From assembly GCA_025936205.1 (NCBI GenBank), contig JAICTU010000345.1, positions 1 to 9,915 on the forward strand: a DNA stretch of 9,915 nt, written 5' to 3'. This DNA is from Polyangiaceae bacterium. Lineage in GTDB: Bacteria; Myxococcota; Polyangia; Polyangiales; Polyangiaceae. Position 1 is the stretch's first letter. The number at the start of each line of letters is the position of its first letter. Shown piece by piece: positions 5,226-9,915 of the stretch. Both the position numbers and the translations under genes were made by a program. The notes beneath the pieces were generated by a model. It worked only from the letters and a program-made list of their open reading frames with translations. It was not told where the DNA came from and did no database searches.

Positions 5226-7733
5226 TCAGACCCGCGCGCACCACTCGCGCCAGAGCCGGCGATACAGCTCTTCCAGCTCGCGCGTCACGCCGGCGTGGTC
5301 GCACAGCGGAGACGCCGCGAGCTGCGCGCGCTGGCTCGCGCGGCGTCGGGCGAGCTGTACCGGATCACGCGCCAGCGCACAGGCGATCGCGACATACTCG
5401 TCCGCGCTGCGCGCGACCCACTCGGAGAGGCCCGCCACGTGCAGCACGCGGCTCGCCAGGCGCTGGACCAGCGTCGCACCCTCCAGCGCGACCAGCGGCA
5501 CCCCCATCCAGAGAGCGTGGAGCGCCGTGGTCTCACCGCTATACGGAAACGGGTCGAGCGCGATGTCGATCTGGGCGAAGCTCGTCAGGAACCTGCGCAG
5601 CGGGGCGTGCCCCTCGATCTCGACGCGCTCGCCAGCGATGCCCTCCTCGGCGAACCAGGCACGGTAGCGCTCGCGCAGCACCGGGTCGTCGAAGGCGCCG
5701 TATTTGAGCAGGATCCGGCTGCCTTCGATCTGGTGCAGGATGCGCGCGAAGACGGCCACGCCCTGGCGCGTGAGCTTGGCCGGGTTGTTGAAGCAACCGA
5801 AGGTCACCTGCCCGCGTTCCACGCAGGGCGGCGGCGCCGGCTCGGGTGCGGGCGGGTGCGCGAAGCAGTTGGAGGAGCGCGGCAGGCGTTCCACGCGCTC
5901 CACGAACCAGCGCTCCGCCTCCACCGGGACCGAGTGCGCGTCCGCGATGCGGCAGTCGATCGCTTCGAGCCCGGTGGTGTCGAAGTATCCGATCCAGGAG
6001 ACCTGCAGCGGCGCCGGCTTGCGCGCGAAGGTCAGCAGGCGATTGCGCGCAGTGTGCCCGGCGAGGTCCACCAAGATGTCGATCTGGTCCGCCGCGATGC
6101 GTTCGGCCAGGGCCTGATCCGTCCAGCCCGAACAGGACAGAAAATGGGGTACGAGCGCCGTCAATTCCCGGGTCTTGGCGTCGGGCGAGAGCGCGTCCGA
6201 GTAGCAGAAGACCTCGAATCCAGCCGAGTGCGCGCGCAACACCGGCTCCAGGAAATACGCCACGGGATGGCCGCGCAGATCCGGCGAGACGTAGCCGACG
6301 CGCAGCCTGCGCTCCGGGTCGCGCGAGCGCGCGCGCGCGGACGCAAAGCGCGCGGGGTGCAGCGCCTCTCGCGAGCCGAAGCGCCGCCCGAAGGCGAGAT
6401 GCTCGGCGTAGATCTGTTCCGGTGTCACGCTGGGGTCGAGGTGCAGGGAGAAGAGCAGATTGGAAGCCGTGAGGGCGTGGTCCGGCGCGACCTCCAGCGC
6501 GCGCCGATAGGACAGGCTCGCCTCGGCAAAGCGCCCTTCGTCCGACAGCGCCGCGCCGTGATTGAGCAGCGCCTCGAGCCGGCGTGGCTCGAGCCGCAGC
6601 GCTCGTTCGTGGAAGCGTGCGCTGGCGCATGGTAGCCCCTGACGTTGCAGCGCGGCGCCGATGTTGACCAGCACGGGCACATCGTCGGGGCAGGCCTCGA
6701 GGATCGCCTGCCAGCGCGGCCCTGCGAGGCGAAAACGCCCCTGCTTCGAGAGCCAGTCGCCGAGGCGACGGTAGCACGCCGCATCGGCGCTCCCGCTCTC
6801 GAACGCCTTCAGCAGATACTCCTGAGCTCGCGGCACGTGGCCCGACTCGAACACCAGGATGCCGAGCTCGAGCAATGTCGACGCCGCCGGCGCGAGCTGC
6901 GCCGCACGCTCCAGGCAAGCGATGGCCGTCGCGGTCCGCTGCCGCTGCTGCTCGAGCTTGCCCAGCGCCAGCGCCAGCGCGGCGTCCTTCGGCGTTTTCA
7001 ACAGATGCGCCACGAGCTCTGCTTCCGGCGGCACAAGACCGCCCCGCAGCTGCATCAGGGCCTTTTGCAAGTTGGCCAGCACCGCAGCGGGCTGGGCCAG
7101 CCGGGTGCTCGCCGCCCAGTAGCTGACGACGGCCGGGCCGAGCTGCTCCAGGCGATGCAGCGCGACGCCTTCATTCAGGTGCGCCTCTGCCAGCCACGGG
7201 TCAATCCCCAGCGCCTCGCGCGCCGCGCTCAGGGACTCCTCGAGCCGCCCTGCCTCGCGCAGCGCGTTGCTCAGCATGCTCCAGGCCTCGGGCGCCTTGC
7301 GATCGAGCTCGGTGGCTCGCTGAAAGCTGGCGATCGCCTGCGGGAGTTGCCCGAGCTCGCGCTCGGCGCGCGCTCGATTGATCAGGATGCCCGCCTGCGG
7401 CTCGATCTCGAAGGCGAGACCGAAGGTCTCGATCGCCTCGCGCAACAGGCCATTGCGTCGCTGCGCAATCCCAACGCTGGTGAGCACGCGCACGCTGTCG
7501 GGCGCGCGCTCCCGGGCGCCGAGCAGAAAGCGCAGGCCCTCCGCGGCGCGGTTCGCGTGCAGCGCGGCCAGGCCGAGCCCCTCCCAGGCGTCAGGCTGGT
7601 CCGGCGCGAGCGCGAGGACCTCGTGGTAAACGCGCGCGGCATCGTCCCAGCGCCGCTCGCGGGCCAGGCTCTGCGCCTGGCCGAGCAGGTGCGTGCATTC
7701 GGATTCCGCAGAGCTGCCGAGGGGACCGCTCAT
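5226..7733 (-). CDS. TPR-containing SPINDLY/O-GlcNAc-transferase-like glycosyltransferase (GT41)
   Basis: This 835-residue cytoplasmic protein transfers a sugar from a nucleotide donor, probably onto protein Ser/Thr as in eukaryotic OGT; the bacterial acceptor is unknown. Residues 10-440 are about ten TPR units (for example AWEGLGLAALHANRAAEGL), the usual substrate-binding superhelix. The C-terminal GT41 domain starts at LRVGYVSPDLRGHPVAYFLEP with conserved H489. It continues with IDILVDLAGHTARNRL, QVSWIGYFDTTGL, TFGCFNNPAKLT (K653 aligns, from memory, with the donor-phosphate lysine of OGT) and ALDPFPYSGETTALHALWMG (D727). It ends in LYRRLWREWC, typical of the family. The ATG at 7733 overlaps the upstream GT4 stop as ATGA and has no Shine-Dalgarno, which suggests translational coupling; an in-frame start at 7796 would lie inside the GT4 gene and is less likely. 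No signal peptide or membrane segment is seen. Confidence 0.9.
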   Translation of the reverse strand: MSGPLGSSAESECTHLLGQAQSLARERRWDDAARVYHEVLALAPDQPDAWEGLGLAALHANRAAEGLRFLLGARERAPDSVRVLTSVGIAQRRNGLLREAIETFGLAFEIEPQAGILINRARAERELGQLPQAIASFQRATELDRKAPEAWSMLSNALREAGRLEESLSAAREALGIDPWLAEAHLNEGVALHRLEQLGPAVVSYWAASTRLAQPAAVLANLQKALMQLRGGLVPPEAELVAHLLKTPKDAALALALGKLEQQRQRTATAIACLERAAQLAPAASTLLELGILVFESGHVPRAQEYLLKAFESGSADAACYRRLGDWLSKQGRFRLAGPRWQAILEACPDDVPVLVNIGAALQRQGLPCASARFHERALRLEPRRLEALLNHGAALSDEGRFAEASLSYRRALEVAPDHALTASNLLFSLHLDPSVTPEQIYAEHLAFGRRFGSREALHPARFASARARSRDPERRLRVGYVSPDLRGHPVAYFLEPVLRAHSAGFEVFCYSDALSPDAKTRELTALVPHFLSCSGWTDQALAERIAADQIDILVDLAGHTARNRLLTFARKPAPLQVSWIGYFDTTGLEAIDCRIADAHSVPVEAERWFVERVERLPRSSNCFAHPPAPEPAPPPCVERGQVTFGCFNNPAKLTRQGVAVFARILHQIEGSRILLKYGAFDDPVLRERYRAWFAEEGIAGERVEIEGHAPLRRFLTSFAQIDIALDPFPYSGETTALHALWMGVPLVALEGATLVQRLASRVLHVAGLSEWVARSADEYVAIACALARDPVQLARRRASQRAQLAASPLCDHAGVTRELEELYRRLWREWCARV
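7730..7733 (-). promoter_or_regulatory. ATGA stop/start overlap (translational coupling)
   Basis: On the minus strand ATG (7733-7731) starts the TPR-GT41 protein, and TGA (7732-7730) ends the GT4 protein. The sequence before it lacks a purine-rich ribosome binding site, so terminating ribosomes probably reinitiate here. This ties expression of the two transferases together. Confidence 0.7.
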
Positions 7734-8956
7734 GGCGCCGGAGGCATGCGGCCACTGGCCACGCCGCGCGCGAGCTCCAGCTGCTGGGGCAAGCACACCG
7801 ACAGCGCGTAGCGCTCGACCACCGTGCGCCGCGCCGCCTCGCGCAACGGCGCGAAGCGCTCCGGCTTCTCCAGCGCCTCGGCCATGCGCTGCGCCAGCGC
7901 GTCGGCATCGAAGAAGTCGACGAGCAGCCCGTTCTCGCCGTCACGCAGCACCTCTTCCACCGGTCCCGTGCGCGAGCCGAGCACCAGGGCACCCGTGCTC
8001 ATGGCATCGAACATCGACCAGGAGAGCACGAACGGATAGGTCAAGTACACGTGGCAGGCGCTGAGCCGGAACAGATCGATCAGCGAGCCGTACGGGATAT
8101 GCCCGACGTAGTGGATGCGCGAGGTGTCGACGCGATCGCGCACCTCATCGAAAAAGATCTGTCGCCAGCTGCCGCCCTTCGGCGGAGCCGCGCCGTAACC
8201 GACCTCATCGCCGCCCACCAGCACCACGCGCGCCTTGGGCCGCAGCTGGAACAGCTTGGGCAGGGCGCGCATGAAGGTGTGATAGCCACGGTAGGGCTCC
8301 AGGTTGCGATTGACGAAGGTGACGATCTCCTCGCCCCGGTGCAACGTGACGGCGGGGCTGCCCAGCGTCACCGACGACAGTTGCTTGGGTCGCACGAAGT
8401 CGGTGTCGATGCCCTCGAACACCGTGCTCATCTTGTCCTGATAGCGCTCGGGGAACTGCGCCCGCTGCCAGCCCGTGGGCGACACGCCCCAGTCCATCGC
8501 GTCGAGGCCGGGCAAGATGCAGGCGTTCTTGATGCGAAAGCGGAACGCGCCCTGCTCGCCGAGCAGGAACTCCGGATCGAAGTTCAGGTCGGCTCCGTAG
8601 TAGAACTCCTGCAAACACAGAAGCCGCGCCGACTTCCACACGTCCTTCACCAGCCAGGTCTCGCCCCAGCCGGGGTGGCCGATCACCAGATCCGGCGTGA
8701 AACCGGCCGCTCGCAGCTCCAGCATCTTGGCGCCGCAGGCATCGGCGCGGATCGTCTTCGACTCGAAGTCGCGCGCCCAGGGGTGCAGCTCCTTGCTGCT
8801 GTTGCGCGAGGGCGCGTAGGCGACGTTCTGCACGCCGGGGTACTCGGCCCGATGTGTGATGGCGAGGGCCCTCACCTCGTGCCCCTCGCGCGCGATGGCC
8901 GGCGCCAGATAGCGAAATTGGCCAGGAAAGTTCTGGTGAATGAACAGCACCTTCAT
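7730..8956 (-). CDS. GT4-family glycosyltransferase
   Basis: This 408-residue retaining glycosyltransferase has the GT-B fold and is probably cytoplasmic or peripheral at the inner membrane. The N-terminal half opens at once with MKVLFIHQNFPGQFRYLAPA, so the start is well placed, although the nearest purine-rich stretch (AGGGGAG) is distant. HPGWGETWLVKDVW (H94-W107) and EFYYGADLNFDPEF identify the subfamily. The C-terminal half holds FVNRNLEPYRGYHTFMRALP, RVVLVGGD, VYLTYPFVLSWSMFDAM and PVEEVLRDGENGLLVDFFD. The motif usually read LEAM in GT4 is FDAM here (D317 for Glu), while E334/E335 are kept. It overlaps the next gene by ATGA and is probably the first gene of a two-gene operon. Donor and acceptor sugars cannot be predicted. 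It diverges from the GT2-like gene across 161 bp. Confidence 0.9.
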   Translation of the reverse strand: MKVLFIHQNFPGQFRYLAPAIAREGHEVRALAITHRAEYPGVQNVAYAPSRNSSKELHPWARDFESKTIRADACGAKMLELRAAGFTPDLVIGHPGWGETWLVKDVWKSARLLCLQEFYYGADLNFDPEFLLGEQGAFRFRIKNACILPGLDAMDWGVSPTGWQRAQFPERYQDKMSTVFEGIDTDFVRPKQLSSVTLGSPAVTLHRGEEIVTFVNRNLEPYRGYHTFMRALPKLFQLRPKARVVLVGGDEVGYGAAPPKGGSWRQIFFDEVRDRVDTSRIHYVGHIPYGSLIDLFRLSACHVYLTYPFVLSWSMFDAMSTGALVLGSRTGPVEEVLRDGENGLLVDFFDADALAQRMAEALEKPERFAPLREAARRTVVERYALSVCLPQQLELARGVASGRMPPAP

Positions 8957-9117
8957 GGTCTTGGCGCTCGACTCCCCTGGCAGGGCTACGGCGCCCCCGA
9001 GGGCGCAAATAAGCCAGCCCTGGCGCGCTCCGGCCTCACCGGAGCGTCAAGCGCCTGGCGCTCGCCCTAGCCCACGAGGCGGCTGACGCATGCCAGCGAA
9101 ACCGTCGTAGCACCACC
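8957..9117. promoter_or_regulatory. Divergent control region rich in inverted repeats
   Basis: The region must carry promoters for the GT4-GT41 pair (minus) and the GT2-like gene (plus). Three adjacent dyads lie between 8981 and 9062. The first is a two-tier stem-loop (CAGGGCT 8981-8987 with AGCCCTG 9016-9022, and GCGCCC 8991-8996 with GGGCGC 9001-9006). The second is CGCTCCGG 9026-9033 with CCGGAGCG 9039-9046. The third is the short palindrome-like AGCGCCTGGCGCT at 9050-9062. I could not place a convincing -10/-35 pair, and no strong Shine-Dalgarno precedes either start. The dyads could be operators or RNA leader structures. Confidence 0.45.
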
Positions 9118-9849
9118 ATGCCCCCGCGCGTGAAGCTCGTCTCCGCGACCCAGGCCGCCGAGAGTGTATTCTGGGATGCCACCTACCTGGGGCGCAGCCT
9201 CAAGCGCATCCCCGAAGCCTTCCGCCCGCCGAGCGCGATCGCCTTCGCCAACACCGGCCCCCGCGCGCGCGGCCTGAGCGAGATCTTCAACCAGGTCCTC
9301 GACCAGACCGAGCCCGAGACGCAGCTGGTGTTCCTGCACGACGATGTCTATCTCAACGACTGGTTCCTCGTGCACCGGGTGCTCGAGGCGCTCGAGCGCT
9401 TCGACGTCGTGGGGCTCGCGGGCAGCGCCAACCCGGACCTGAGCCAGCCCTCGTGGGGTCTGCGCTTCGACGCCGAGCTGCGCCCGCTGGGCTGGCAGCC
9501 GGGTCTCAAACGCTCCGGGAGCGTCAACCACTTCGACTACGCCTGCCCCCACGTGAGCGTCTATGGCCCCACGCCGATGGCTTGCCAGCTGCTCGACGGC
9601 GTGTTCCTCGCCGTGCGCACCGCGGCCCTGAAGAACAAGAACGTGCGCTTCGATCCGCGCTTCAAGTTCCACTGCTACGACATCGACCTGTGTCGCACGG
9701 CGCTGCAACAGGGACTGCGCATCGGCACCTGGCCGATCGCAGTGACTCACGACAGCGGCGGCAACTTCGCCTCGGAGTCGTTCAAGCAAGCGGCGCGGGG
9801 TTACCTCGACAAGTGGCCGCCGCCGGCCGCCGTCGCCTCCTCCACGTGA
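9118..9849 (+). CDS. GT2-like glycosyltransferase
   Basis: This 243-residue protein looks like a short GT-A-fold, inverting-type glycosyltransferase close to the Pfam glycosyltransferase-like family 2_5 (from memory). LVFLHDDVYLNDWFL carries the metal-binding acidic motif (H74, D75, D76). GLAGSANPD and QLLDGVFLAVRTAAL follow the usual GT2 order. FHCYDIDLCRTALQQGLRIG (H185, D188, D190) would supply the acceptor-site acid, and THDSGGNF (H211, D212) the late metal or phosphate ligand. No membrane helix or signal peptide is present. The ATG at 9118 has no good Shine-Dalgarno; a GTG at 9130 is possible. It is divergent from the GT4-GT41 pair and may act on the same glycan. Donor and acceptor are unknown. 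Confidence 0.82.
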   Translation: MPPRVKLVSATQAAESVFWDATYLGRSLKRIPEAFRPPSAIAFANTGPRARGLSEIFNQVLDQTEPETQLVFLHDDVYLNDWFLVHRVLEALERFDVVGLAGSANPDLSQPSWGLRFDAELRPLGWQPGLKRSGSVNHFDYACPHVSVYGPTPMACQLLDGVFLAVRTAALKNKNVRFDPRFKFHCYDIDLCRTALQQGLRIGTWPIAVTHDSGGNFASESFKQAARGYLDKWPPPAAVASST

Positions 9850-9856
9850 GCCTCGA

Positions 9857-9884
9857 GAGTGTGGCTCGCCACCTCGCCACACTC
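9857..9884 (+). terminator. Hairpin after the GT2-like gene
   Basis: GAGTGTGGC (9857-9865) and GCCACACTC (9876-9884) make a perfect 9-bp stem with a 10-nt loop, beginning 8 nt after the TGA at 9849. No clean T-run follows (ATCCTCATC), so termination may be inefficient or Rho-assisted. Position and stem length make it a good terminator candidate. Confidence 0.5.
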
Positions 9885-9915
9885 ATCCTCATCAGAATGT
9901 TCCCACTGCACGCGC

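Noticed and set aside
5295..7811. Two long plus-strand open frames (5295-6635 and 6645-7811) opposite the TPR-GT41 gene
   Set aside because: Both lie in the same codon-aligned antisense phase as the real gene, and their translations show no recognisable family features.
8051..9070. 339-codon plus-strand frame opposite the GT4 gene
   Set aside because: It is a codon-aligned antisense shadow of a well-supported GT4 gene, with no ribosome binding site of note.
9089..9109. Tiny upstream frame (ATG to TAG, six residues) before the GT2-like gene
   Set aside because: It has no ribosome binding site and is too short to separate from chance, although a leader-peptide role cannot be excluded.

Overview
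The window is very GC-rich, with strong G/C bias at third codon positions. It contains two predicted lipoproteins with Ala/Pro/Thr- or Cys-rich ectodomains, Stig1-like cysteine repeats fused to a metzincin protease, and a SPINDLY/OGT-type glycosyltransferase. This mix suggests a myxobacterium-like member of the Myxococcota (former Deltaproteobacteria), but no rRNA or marker gene is present to confirm it.

Left part (1-4259). Bases 1-95 hold an extreme G-tract and C-tract and no gene; this may be a contig edge. Two genes follow on the minus strand. The first (96-1694) encodes a predicted lipoprotein with a single CXXCH haem-binding motif. The second (1869-4259) encodes a large predicted lipoprotein with six eight-cysteine Stig1-like repeats followed by a HExxHxxGxxH zinc protease domain with a Met-turn. 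Two back-to-back hairpins lie in the gap between them. Both products are expected outside the cytoplasm.

Middle part (4260-5225). A long divergent gap (about 570 bp) holds a short codon-biased open frame (4620-4760) and one perfect hairpin. It ends in a perfect Shine-Dalgarno sequence for a small antibiotic-biosynthesis-monooxygenase (ABM) domain protein (4833-5165, plus strand), which converges on the next gene.

Right part (5226-9849). This is a glycosyltransferase locus. On the minus strand a GT4-type transferase (7730-8956) overlaps by an ATGA junction with a TPR plus GT41 (SPINDLY/O-GlcNAc-transferase-like) protein (5226-7733), so the two are probably translationally coupled. A GT2-like transferase (9118-9849) runs divergently on the plus strand. 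The 161-bp region between the divergent genes is packed with inverted repeats. Together the three enzymes suggest assembly of a glycan or glycosylation of protein; acceptor and sugar donor cannot be read from sequence.

I saw no tRNA, rRNA, CRISPR array, transposase or phage gene. The very long plus-strand open frames opposite the minus genes are explained by codon alignment and are not reported as genes.
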